64,000 bases of DNA from Hirudinaria manillensis (lineage: Eukaryota; Annelida; Clitellata; Hirudinida; Hirudinidae), in contig CM067535.1 in the NCBI GenBank assembly GCA_034509925.1, positions 5,023,001-5,087,000 of the forward strand. Direction: 5' to 3'. The translations under genes and the position numbers were made by a program. The notes under the pieces were generated by a model that did not search any database, was not told the DNA's origin, and saw only the letters and a list, made by a program, of their open reading frames with translations. Below are positions 13,157 through 25,100 of this stretch, piece by piece; positions within the stretch are counted from its first letter, which is position 1; the number at the start of each line of letters is the position of its first letter.

Positions 13157-14429
13157 TTAACCGTTGGATGCCAAAGGTAAAAAAACTTCCACTTTTAGCC
13201 AATTGGCCCTTAAGGGGGTACAAGTATACCCCAACACATTTGTTGTTACTGAACGTCAACCGAAAGTTTGTTACTAACAATATTTTATCAGTCGCTGGGC
13301 ACAGGTTCAGTGAATATAAAAACATAATTTTCATTAAACAATTATTAAATAGTGCCGTTTGGCAATGTTTGCAAACGCGGGACCTATGCGGAGAGTTATG
13401 CCGCAGGAGGGCATTATTTTACCAATTTGAATCATTTTAAAATTAAAATTTCGAACATATTTAACTAATTTGGTATTTTCCAATAATTATTCGTAAATAA
13501 ATGTTGACTATTTGGTGTCAAACATAATCAAATATATGTCAAAATTTAGCAACACTTACAAGACAAAATCGCTCATTTTCGTTGCCACAAAAACCTAGTT
13601 ACATCACTAATTATAGTTTATAATCACTGTGCAGTTAAAAGCTGTAGCATTTTTTATTTTCTTCTTTTTTTTTTTTACATTTCTTCAGTATATCGCAAGG
13701 TTCCCGCCATAACATATTTAATTATATTTATGATCTAAACTTCTAGATAGAAATCCTCAAATAAAATTGCAATATTATTACAAGTTTTAACCCAATATAA
13801 CTCGATCGTGCAACAGTTAATTTCCTCGTCAGGAACGCCGTGGGCCAGGCCGGCGTTCAATGCTTCAAAGCGGGCCGTTATGTTCTCAACTCAGATTTGT
13901 ACATTTTATAGTATATAATACTTCCACAATGGATGCAGTGTTATTTTTACATTATTATAATAACCACACAGAATACTATAACATCCTTACTTTACAATAA
14001 ACTAAAATAAACGACCCTAATCTATAACTAGTTGATTATTAAAGAGAAACTAAAGTTGCAACATGATTTATGTTGTAATAAATATATGTCATGTTTATAT
14101 TATATTTTATATGATATAATAACATTTTATATATTGCATAAGTAATGTTGCAATTATTATTTTAAAAATCTGTAATGTTTGTGAACATGCTTGTCCGTAA
14201 CTTTAGTGCCCAACGAGGGGTACAAATCTATCCCATGTCTTTTGAACGTTGGTAAAAAAGATGCTTTTAACTTTTACCAAAAAATATTTACATGACAACG
14301 TAATAGACATGTTGAAGATAATTCTCAAGAAAATTCATGACAAAATTTTCAAAACTGACTCCAGGATCTCAAAAAATAAAAACAAATGTTGGTGTACAAT
14401 TGCACCCCCCTTGGGCGTCCAAGGGTTAA
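13157..14429. mobile_element. Non-autonomous piggyBac-like DNA transposon with TTAA ends
   Basis: The left end reads TTAACCGTTGGATGCCAAAGG; the right end, in reverse complement, reads TTAACCCTTGGACGCCCAAGG, 18 of 21 identical and both starting at TTAA, the target site of piggyBac transposases. Inside, a second inverted stretch (GGGGGTACAAG near 13217 against GGGGGGTGCAA near 14410, reverse complement) continues the similarity toward CCAACA-ATTTGTT on both sides. Another related stretch (GAGGGGTACAAATCTATCCC) sits near 14214. No transposase is recognisable in the 1.27 kb, so it would need one supplied elsewhere. Confidence 0.6.
13833..13858. repeat. GC-rich hairpin inside the piggyBac-like element
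   Basis: GAACGCCG (13833-13840) and CGGCGTTC (13851-13858) form a perfect 8-base stem around a 10-base loop. It is the most GC-rich patch in an otherwise very AT-rich 2.5 kb. Its role is unknown; it may be a subterminal protein-binding site or a separate small insertion. Confidence 0.5.
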
Positions 14430-15264
14430 TATATTTGATCGTTATATATGTGCTTAAGAGTATATTTGCGATCTTGGATTAAATTAATTTCATGAAAAAT
14501 ATGATCCATGAAACTTACGATTCATTGGGATTGTTTCTCCTGGCTTGAGTTTTTTGAAAAATTTCGAGTGACCAGCAAAGCAATAAGAGCAAAACGTTTT
14601 CCGGGCCTGCTACCCGCATAGCTTTGTCGAATGAAATATGGTCTCTTAAAAACGTGAAAAAAATTAATAAGATCAGTTTACAAATAATGTCTTACAGAAA
14701 AGAATTAAGATATTTGAAAATTGTAAATAATTTAGAAACTGCTGAATCTTCCAACCGACCTAAGACTTCCTATCATTCGAAGTGGTGTTTCAACTTGCGA
14801 GTGCCTATTTATAACTTTCAGAGTTTTCGATTGATCTACAAAATTAATGTGCAAAATTAAGAATTCTGACAATTCCGATATGGGTCATATTTTATCAATC
14901 GACAAATTTATGGGGGCTGCTGAACATCTGACCGGGTGAAAGTGCGTAATCAATAAATGATGAAAGTGAATGATCGTCTTTACCCAGAAATTTTTTTGGT
15001 TAGAGAAAAACTATTTTTGGAACGCCTCTTCATGGGAAGAAGTTAATATCACTTAAACTGATTAATGTAAATCATAATTTCTCAATTTTATTGGATCAGC
15101 ACGACAGAGTTCCCTCTTCGAAACCAGATAGCGAAACTACAGCCCGGATATATCCACTCGGTAGAACTCCTCTTGGGGTTTCTATCCAATAAGGATCAAA
15201 CAGATCTAACCCTAATGAGAACAAAGAACATAAAGTAATGCTAAGGTCAAGGCTAAGTAATTAA
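14430..15264. other. Intergenic stretch without a recognised gene
   Basis: AT-rich, between the piggyBac-like element and a coding-like segment. A plus-strand frame without stops runs from about 15003 to 15173 but shows no family motif. Nothing else is supported. Confidence 0.4.
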
Positions 15265-15597
15265 ATTACGTTACTTAACGGACTCCCAGCAGCTATTCGG
15301 CTGGAAAAGAGAGCTGACGTCCAAATTAGTCAGAGAGAGTCTATTTTATTAAACTTGCTAATCGAACAAGTGCGACACACGTTAATCAATTCACCCAGCT
15401 GTAACGACCCAGTTTTTGATGGCATCATTTGCAGGTCACTTCCTAACAGCAGCTCCGAGCTTGAAAACGTCGCAGAATTAACTAAAGAAAAGGCATCAAT
15501 GCATCAATACCCAAATCTTCGTCCCTCTAAATCCGCAAGGAAAGAGTTCGTGGATGTGGCCTGCCAAAACTTGTATGCGACAAACCAGACTTAGGCA
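15265..15597 (+). other. Coding-like open segment of unknown origin
   Basis: A plus-strand frame of about 110 codons without stops, containing NGLPAAIRLEKRADVQ and later CNDPVFDGIICRSLP, ending at a TAG. An AG at 15288-15289 could act as a splice acceptor. GC content and codon use are more gene-like than the flanks. No family is recognised and no partner exons are seen; it may be a terminal exon, a gene relic or chance. Confidence 0.25.
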
Positions 15598-15710
15598 CCA
15601 AGCCATTAAACACGAGACAAAAGTCTTTTGAGTTTTCCAACTTCAACTTCATGCCAAACAAATTGATAATATTGAGAAGTACTTTTTAATGTGACATTTT
15701 TATTTTAAAG

Positions 15711-18700
15711 TCAGTGACCATCAACAATTAGTTTCTTCTTCCTGGGTTGAATGGCTCTAGAATGAATCGCTCCATCAGCCGTTATACTGCTATCGAAGTC
15801 ATTCCTTGATAAATAAACGTTTGATTTTGGTATCATATCCGAAACTAATCTGGAACTAAATCCACGTTGATCTTTATTAATTCTAGCTCTTGTTATGTAA
15901 GAGTATTTTCGATCTACCCTATCCAATTTTTTTCTGAAGCGTTCATCAGGCCTAAAGTTTTTGCGTACCTGATAAAGACTATCGGAATAGTTAGAAATAT
16001 TAAACACATCATCACAATCACTTTCATGCTCCATCTTCCTTTTCAACATTTTCTTGGGTGCTGATTTGTTGCTAGCACATTCAACAATAGATGAATTTTC
16101 CAATGTTGATACCAAACAATCCTCGTCATATTCTTCCAATACTCTGGCATTAATTTTAGACTGACTGATTTTCTCTGTCAAATCTTGCATAGCATGTAAA
16201 GCATGCTTCTGACAAATGCTCTGCAATTTTTCTTTCATGCCAGTTTCATCTCCAACTGACACTTTGTTTGATGCACAAAGATCAATCTCTTTGTATTTCA
16301 AAGGACTCTCCAACAACGAACAGGGCTCTATATTTTGAATGTCAAAACATGGCTTTGATGCTTTTGAATTGTTAGTTATTAATTCCTTGCAATACTTTTC
16401 TTTAATAAGTAAATCATTTCTTTGCATTTTCCTATTTTTTGTTTTAACATTCTCATATTTTTTAGAGATTATTTTAATTTTTCTTCTAGGAACAATTTTT
16501 TTCAAATCTTCCCCATGATCGAAGACATTTTTACTTGAAGGTGCTTGTGATGGCAACACATGATGTACCTCAGAAATCTTGGAAATTAAATGTGAATCTC
16601 CATCTTTAGTTAACTCTAGATCTCTAAAGGTTTCGTCTTTTGTTGCAGCATTTGCCACACAATGTCCAACGAGCTCTTTGGATGAAATCTTAGCATGGGT
16701 TCTTTCTTTTGAAGGCAGGAAAGATTTCAAAAATTTTTTGCGGGCAATCGAAAATGCTTCTTTGTTTTCAAGTAATTTTTTGCTGAGTGGTGGTTCAGAA
16801 AAATCCTGGGTAGTTTGCTTTCCAACATAAGATGGTGGGCTTAATGGTACACAATCTGAATGATTTTCTGGTGTATTTCTATCATATGGAATTTTTGCAA
16901 CACTCTCAAATTGTTCAAGATGCCTACTTTGTTTCTTTCTAATATTATTCATTGACTTTGAATTGAGTGTCTCAACACAGGAGCTTATTGGCTCTGTATC
17001 ATGAATCAAACCTGCATCAATCGACTTTAAAATTATGTCTTTACCATTTGCAAAACAATTTGTGTCAAGTTCAATCTTGTCATCTGAGTGTTCTCCTTTA
17101 AGTGATGGTAAGGGATCTGGAGATAATTTGACAAATCTCAGAAATTTCTCTCGTGCTTTAGCAAATGCTAAATTCCCCTCTTCTAAATAATTTCTCGGCT
17201 GGGTACTAGCTCTGGAAAATTTAACATTTGAGGATGCATTTGCATTTGCACAGCCCAAATCCTCATAAACAATTTCATCTTTCCATGCTGCACCACGATG
17301 TTTACTGAGCAGAGCATTTCCATTGTTTCTTTGAAGACACGAGTCCAACAAGTTACCTCTAATGGCATCTTCATGTTTAAACCAAGAATCCCCTTTCAAT
17401 GAAGTAAAATTTTCATTTAAAGGGACTGAAATACTTTTTGTTTCTTCTAAGGAAACATGTGGGTGTTTTGGAATGACAAATCCAATAAAATGTTTACTCT
17501 CTACTATTGTGTCAGAAATTGGAGCAAATATGTGGGGAGTTTTAGGAACTACAGGCATATCTCGGCTCTCGGTGAATCCGTAATTACCCTCATTTCTTTT
17601 TCCCATGAATGCATTCCAAAATACCTGTGACATCTGTGAATGAGCATTCTCTCTATCTAATACATCATCTGAAGATTCACGTTTTGGCAAAATATGTCTC
17701 GAGAAATGCTTTTTTCTAATCGAACTATCTTCATTTAATGCAAAGTCATTACCTTTGCTCACTGAGAATGTTTCATTAAAATTGTTCTTGTTTGTTTTTG
17801 ATTGCTCGACGAGAGAAGAGCTGCCGTTCCCACGATTAGTTAATTCCAGATTGGGGACCAATTCGGTGCGAATCTTGGAATGCACCTTACAATCACATGC
17901 TGAATCTATTTTGAATGTTTCGTTTAAAGGTGGGTCAAAAATAAATCCACTTTGAGGAAGCATTGCCATTTTTGAATTCTTGTTGCAAGCTGAATCCAGT
18001 TCTCTAAGATTGCAGATGTTAACATCTTTTAAAGGATAGGTCGGGAGATTCATAGATTCTGCATGTGACCTTAGTGGTTGGGAAAGTTCAGGAGAATTCA
18101 ATGCGCCATAAAAGTTTTCCTTATTTGATGATAATCTACTTAAAAAACTAGGATGGACAGTTTTTTCCGTGGGGAGAAGAATGGTTGTCATTCGTTTGCT
18201 CGGTTTTTCAATCAGAAATTGTTTTGGTTGAGATTCTACAATTTCATTTGAGGAAATCACTAAGTCTGGCTTACTAAGGACTCTGTGACATCTCAAATCA
18301 AGAACTCCATCCACAGTTGCATGTTCAACAAATGGCAAAGGTGCATTCATAAAATCTTCATTTTGTAGAATATTTGTGGGAGAAAGATTGACAGAATTCT
18401 TAATGTATAAAGAACTGCTGGCTGCTGACGAATTGTCGGTCATCTCTCGGTGTGATTCAAGTTCATCTCCGTTGGTAACTTTACAATTCATAGCATTATC
18501 ATCACTTGACAGTTTTGAACTAGTTTCATCCTTTGCACATAGACTTGTTGCACTACTCGACTTTAGATCCAAAGATGTGCTATGCTGTAAGCTATCAGAT
18601 AGAGGGCAATCGTTATCACCTGATTCGTCATCTTCGTCATTAGAATCATCTGAAAAACTTGATGAAATACTCTCTGCATCACTTGGCTCAAGAAGATCAT

Positions 18701-20278
18701 CTAGCTTAATATCTTCATAAGCAAGTTTCTTGTGAATCACACCCTCATAGTTGAGGCTTTTGTCATGGTCTTTTGAATTATGAAGTTCATCCAAGTCATT
18801 ATTTGTCCCAAAGATCTCTCCATAATTCCAAGAAATAGCTTTGTGTTTTGCCACACTCGTTCCAAATGCTGTGAAATGGCCAGTCTGCAATTGAAGTAGT
18901 TAATGTAGTTAATTTTAGAATTTTGGGAAACCAATGCTAAAAATTACTTGCCTGACTCTCACCCATGGTAACAGTGTTTGGAAAATCTGATGGGATTAAA
19001 AAATACAGTTAAAAGTTCTGATGTATTAACATCTGATCCACAATTCTATTAAAGCGACCTACTGATATTACATGCTATTGTGACCTAAATTCTTTTAGCA
19101 TAAAAACAAAATTGAAAAAATAAATTATGCAAAAAAATGAAACAAAGTATTGAGTCTTCAAAAGCAGAGATGAGTTCCCATTTTAGCATGAGCAATAATA
19201 CAAAAGAGTTGGTAAGCTAAATCCAATAAGCTGAAAAGTAGCATAATAATATGCATTGTCTGCTATAATTGTAATATTTGTAAATTGTAATATCACACCA
19301 ATACACTTTCCTTATCTGATCAAACTGTAATACAAATGAAGCTTGAATAACAATGTCAAAAACCACAAAAATGATCTTACAAATAAATACATCACAGTAT
19401 TTTTATAGCTCCAACTTCTGGTGTTGCCAATGCATGTTGACTATTGTTTTTGTGATGCATCCAAAGGCCAAGTTATAGGCCTTGGATAACATTAATGGGC
19501 ATTCAAGCCACTGCTTTTCTTCATACAATTGTGATAGCTTGATTTAGCATTTGTAACATGTTGTATTCTAAATCTCCAAGTATCCTTTAGGAGGAGCAAT
19601 ACTTAAACAGGTTTGTTAACAAAAAGCGCCTCCGACTCCTTTGCAAGTACATTTAGATGATGACAAATCTTGTTGAAAAATAAGTATTTCTAATCTCATT
19701 CTTGTATATGGTCTTGTTTAACTCACGATAAATACATTTAAACTCACTCGCGTCAAGTTCGCTTGCCAGTGACGACTTGCCAAAACTTTTTCTTTTTGAA
19801 TCTTTCAGGAAACCTTGAGAATCATGTCTTAAGTTAAAATAAATCCACGTTTACCAAATCAAAAAACAAAATTGTAAGCAAAAGTCTAAAACATTATTTG
19901 CCTTTAGCAGAAAACCAAAAAATGTCTGATTTATCATATCAAACCTTTGTCCACAACTATTTCCAATGTAGTCATATCTACCTCATCAGTGTGACTACCC
20001 TGATTTGCAAGTTCCGTGAACTGTTGTGAAAATATGTTAATTAGAATGAAATTAAGATGCTTGAATGTCGACTCCCAAAAGTTTCTGATCAAAATGAATT
20101 TCTAAAAACTACGCTCTATTACGACACTTTTAATTTCGTTGCAAAACATTTCTAAGCTTTAAACAAATGTTTTTACTTGTAAACATCCTACCTTTTCAAT
20201 AATGGATTTGATATTTTTTTCAAAGTTATTGTAGCTGCAACCCAAATTTGCAACAAATAAATCGCTAACAGAGCCCAT
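15711..20278 (-). CDS. Unrecognised 1145-residue acidic, low-complexity protein (5 exons)
   Basis: Exons 20278-20192, 20020-19945, 19813-19748, 18986-18952 and 18884-15711 join in frame to about 1145 residues. The first exon begins MGSVSDLFVANLGCSYNNFE and could form a short helix. The intron between the last two exons starts with CAG|GCAAGT and ends ...GCAG, a classic GC-AG intron of 67 bases. The large last exon encodes an acidic serine-rich stretch (SNDEDDESGDNDCPLSD), a KEN motif in SSNKENF, several Ser/Thr-Pro sites, lysine-rich segments and degenerate internal repeats: PLNETFKID, NNFNETFSV, PLNENFTSL; and AKAREKFLRFVKL against ARKKFLKSFLPS. It looks like a mostly disordered, probably nuclear or cell-cycle scaffold, but that is inference only; I do not recognise the family. 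The start is chosen because it gives an in-frame first exon with a good donor. Confidence 0.7.
18885..18951 (-). other. GC-AG intron of the unrecognised gene
   Basis: On the minus strand the exon ends GAGAGTCAG, the intron starts gcaagtaat and ends attgcag, and the next exon begins ACTGGCCATTTC. Reading stays in frame only with this junction. GC donors followed by AAGT are a known minority class of U2 introns. Confidence 0.7.
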
Positions 20279-22121
20279 TTTACGTATTCCAAATATATTT
20301 TCTTTAATCGATCGTCATCTGGTTTCACGAAGGATCGAACACCGCGATCGACCAACATATATCGTGCTTGCCGCCATACGTGAAGATGTAAATAAAAACA
20401 TGCATTCTTTTTTTAAAATAAAGTATGCTAAAATCAATTTGAATATTATTTAAATTTTACTTTACTGATTTTCTAATTTATTCAAACGTTTTCCAATCTA
20501 AATTAATTGCATGATAAATTAATTTTTGAGTGATATCGGAATCTATAAGAAATTGAAAGGGATAGAATAAATAAAGTTTCTTGACAACTTTTTAATAAAT
20601 TGCGACATTCGCATTAGTTTTTAGCAAATTTTTTGTAAAATAACTTGTTCAAGTAATTGTATAATTAAAATAACATGATTACATTTAACAATACAATTTA
20701 ACCACGTAATGCTAGAAATGTGCAATAAGGCTATTACATTATTAAGCTTGTTTTGTGTTAATATTTTTTGTGAAAGTGATCGTTTGCAGATTAAAAGAAA
20801 ATGTTAAGAAAAAGCGGGGCAAAACCAAAGACTTTATGATAACTGATTGGATCAAGCCGTATTAATCCTACAAGCTCTGTTTGCACCAATTTTGTGTTTT
20901 TGCTTGCTTCTTTGCTTCATCACTATCTCGTTTCTTTTAACTACTCCTACTGATATGTGAGTTGCCGCTACGTTGATGAAGGCGTAGCAAGTATAGCCAC
21001 ACTCACCTAAGTCTGAATAGAATGATTTTTCAGCCACAGCCAGCATCTTTGAAAAGAAGGTAATGATGATACATATCAATATTTTTTTAAGGATACCAAC
21101 AAATTTAAACCGATTTACTAAGTAACGCAAAGCGATTGAAACAAAAGTTTAATTATCATATTTATATAACTGTGATTACTAATTCATTACAAATAGTATA
21201 TATTCTCCAATATGCGAGTGATAGAAATAGCATCGAGCAAGCCATTTAACCGAACTCCAATTGCAAAACTTTGACCAGTCAGTACGAAAAGTACTTAAAT
21301 GTTTACATTTGTGTCAAGTTCAGATTTTTATCGACCAAATTATTGCTTGTATTTCCCTTTCAATCAAATATAATTATAATCAATATAAAATATATTGCGT
21401 TAATTGTTCTTCGTTAAAGTTCCAACAGACTGTAATCGCATATTTGTTTCACTCATCGGCTCCGCTCCTTAAAGACGCGAGTTCTCTCTATTACATCTCT
21501 CTCCAGAGTTGTTTTATTGGTGATGATCGCCTTATTAAAAATATCAAAATAACAAATATTAGTTGTACTGTAGTCTGATTAATAAAACAATCTTTATTAT
21601 CAATTTTCTATCTTAGTTTCCCTTTAACAGTTCCTTCTCTTACCTATGCTCCACAATCTCACTCCGTTATCGAACAATATTTAAACACTGCAGAGCTCCT
21701 CCATAACGCATTTGTGGTCGCAGCCTTATATTTCTCCAGGCTTTTTAGAAAAGATATAATTTCTAAGAGAACAGGCTAAGAGAATCTGGAGGTAGAAATT
21801 TGAATAATTATTTAGCTTGTTCTAAGATTGTTCTAGGATTGTTTGTACAAAATGCATTCCTAAGATAATATATCATTAAATTTATCCATTGCCTATAAAT
21901 TTAATATAATTTTAGAAATTCTGTGTGTAACTCCTTTTAAAATCAGCCATGACAGTCAAATTTTATTTTAGGAAGACGGGAGAAGGGCTGCCTTTCATAA
22001 TCAGAAAATATTTTGAATCGATTCGAGAAAAGAATATTCAAACACGGTTAAATACATGAAAAGTAATACGTCTATTGGGCGAAATTAATTTATACTCTGA
22101 TTACTCTGCACAACTTCACTC
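20279..22121. other. Divergent intergenic region with one doubtful small ORF
   Basis: Separates the unrecognised minus-strand gene from the plus-strand paramyosin. A 92-codon minus-strand frame (21130-20852) opens with a hydrophobic segment (ILKKILICIIITFFSKMLA), which could be a signal or membrane anchor, and contains a good splice donor (TAG|GTGAGTG, near 21006). Without a supported acceptor or family match I do not call it a gene. The rest is AT-rich with nothing recognisable; the promoters of both neighbours should lie here. Confidence 0.4.
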
Positions 22122-25100
22122 ATGGACAATGACACGGTTGCTATAACGATGACGAGCGGGAGGTAAGAATGGCTTTCGATTCACACTTCAGTTTATCATA
22201 AATATATATAAATCTATTATATATCTAAGCTAAAAAAATGACTTAAATATGACATAAATATATATAAATCTATTATATATCTAAGCTAAAAAAATGACTT
22301 TCCTTAAATTCTACAAGTACAAGTAATTACTTAATTGATTGGTACGTGAATATATTAAATATAAATATTATTGAAATCAAGTATCGAAACACCGTGATAA
22401 TTATCATTTAATTAATATTACACAATAATTATTAGTGTTATTGATTATTGCACACGTCTTGAAAATGCTTGATGTCCGCCTAAGAATCTTAAGATGTTAA
22501 CCATAACCATGGATGTCATGGAGAATGCCGTGCATCTCTATAAAAGCGTCCAATCGAAAGTGACCATGAAGGGGAAGGACAAGGAGTCCGTGATGGCGGC
22601 GTGTCTCTACGTGGAATGTCGTAGAGCTGGCGCTTCGAGGACTGTCAGCGAGATTCATTAATCTCAGATAAAACAATTAAGAAAAGAAAATATGTTACAA
22701 AAATGCATGTACATGTAAATCAAGTAGTTTTAGCGAACAATGTTTTTGAAATGAAAATCATTTTTAAAAGTTGTCCGCGTCGTGCACATAAAGGTTGAGG
22801 AAATTTACTGACTTCTTTTTGATGATGGATCCAAACAGTCGTATCTAGTAAATACTTGCAGCCTTTGGCGATGCAAGTATTTATCAATTGATTTTTTTCT
22901 TTTAGAAAGTCTGTGGTAAAAGGAAATTTTGACCCATGTTTGAATAGATACCAAGTCTACAGAGGTCTTTCTCCTGACACATCTAACCGCTTGGAAGTAA
23001 GAATAATTGACGAAAAATAGATACTTTCTAAATATAATAAGATTAAATTGCTTAGAAGATTTATTCTCATAATATTATTTTAAATAACATTTTAAATTAA
23101 ATAAATTTTAAATGACTTAATGACATTTATAAATGACATTTTCCTGCTCTTTTATCCATTGGTTTTACACTTACCCTCTTCATCTCAAGTTGCCTCTGAC
23201 TTTCTGCTCTCGAAGGCATAAAAATGAACTAGTTTTGTTAAAATTATTATCACTAAGATAAAGATTCAAGGCCTTGAAGAAGAGCTACAAGCTGAAAGAC
23301 TGGCAAGATTGGCTGTTAGTGAAATTCTAATATCACCCTTTTTGTTTTTTCCACTATAAATCAAAGTATGACATTTAAAAAATATTTAAAAAAAAATGAC
23401 TAATTAATATAAATCAATTTATTTGCGCCGTTGTGTTATGATACTGATTTTCTCAGACCTATTTGATAAGGAATCAACTGGATCAGCCATTAATTAAACT
23501 TTTGTACAAATCACATTGAGTTGAGAGCACATGATTCATGCATTTGCTTTCGGATAGCCTTAAAAAATTATATTTGAGCACTTGACTTTTAGTTATTATA
23601 CCTTCCTGTATTCCATTCATCCCAAATCTTGACAATAACGATTTTTAACTAGGCCAATCTCAAGCAAAAAGGACGCCTTATATATCGAAACTGTTTCTTG
23701 AAATAACTATTGTTATCACAATTGATGTATTTAAAAGGCAGAGGAACAGCATGCCTGCTTGATGGAAGAATTTCAAATTCAAGGCGAACAATATGACGAG
23801 CTGGAGGGCAAAGTTTCAGGACATGTGAGATTTGAGTTACCATTAGTTTATATTTTGATGAACAAAATCTGGCAAAATTAATCACAATTTTAATAATTAA
23901 TACAAAGCATATTTGATGTTAAACTTACTGGTTAATAAATAAGTAACTCAAGAAGCAAGTCGATAATTTAATAAGTGGCCTATGATTCAAACAAGTAAAC
24001 TATAAAATATTTTAGTAGGGTCACGTACTAAGTTTAGTAAGTTAACGCGGGCCTCACAAAGTAGCTTCGATGGCAGCAGAGAGGGCAAATTGGATGAGTT
24101 AAAAAAAAATTAGTTAGATTGAATTTAATAAAACATGAACTAAGATTTTTTTTATTAAATAAATGATAAACCAAGCAGATGGAACTGATGAAAAGAAAGG
24201 ATCAAGAGTTACAGAAGATGAAAGAAGAATATGAAAGACATCAGCAAAAAAGCGAAGAAATAGAAAATGGACTAAAGAAAAAGCATCAAGATATCATCAA
24301 TGAAATGAATGAACAAACAGATCACATTCTTAAGCAGAAAAACAGGTCGGTTGGTCAAAGTATGGATGGTTTGCTAAAATGATATAAAGTGCTTGTAAAA
24401 AGGTTGCAAACGCCCATTAATTTGATCGTCACTCCTAAATTATTGAAATATCTACTTGGGCCAAATTTAGAATCAATGCATAAGTTATGATGTCACATGC
24501 TTGTCTAAAATTCCCCTTCGATAAAATACACGATGCTGGCAAATTAACTAAAGTATACTTTGTATACCATGTTCCTTTGAAGAAATTAATAAACCTTGGA
24601 TAGGTGTGAAGCGGACAAGAGGAAGCTTCTCTTAGAACTTAGCGAATCTAATGAAATTCTCGAGAAAGTCCAAACTGCTAAGGTTTGAACTCTTGGATGT
24701 GACAGATTAGACATAAATACATCTAACATATTGTGTGTGCATCTAAACTGTAAATGTTTTCTTATTTAAAAGGCAAACTTGGAGGCCAAAATTGAGGCAT
24801 CTGACTTTGAGCTGAGGCGTATGCACTCCGATTTAGAAGAAAAGATGCGTCAACTCCAGGATCTTAGTAAAATTAAATCTAAACTCATGTATGAGAACGG
24901 AGAACTCCAGTCGAGACTCAAAATTTTGGAAAGCAGTGTTGACGAACTCTCCAGGGATAAGCAAAAGAATCTGAGAGAAATCGAAAGTTTGAAGTCTACA
25001 ATCGAAGAATACGAAGCAGTAAGAGTTTGAAAATTATTCTTTCATCAAAATATGAATCAAATTCCCATAAAATTTAAAAAAAAAACCAGTTTACAAGTCT

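Noticed and set aside
20852-21130. 92-codon minus-strand frame with a hydrophobic start as a gene
   Set aside because: A good splice donor interrupts it and no matching acceptor exon was found; left as doubtful in the intergenic entry.
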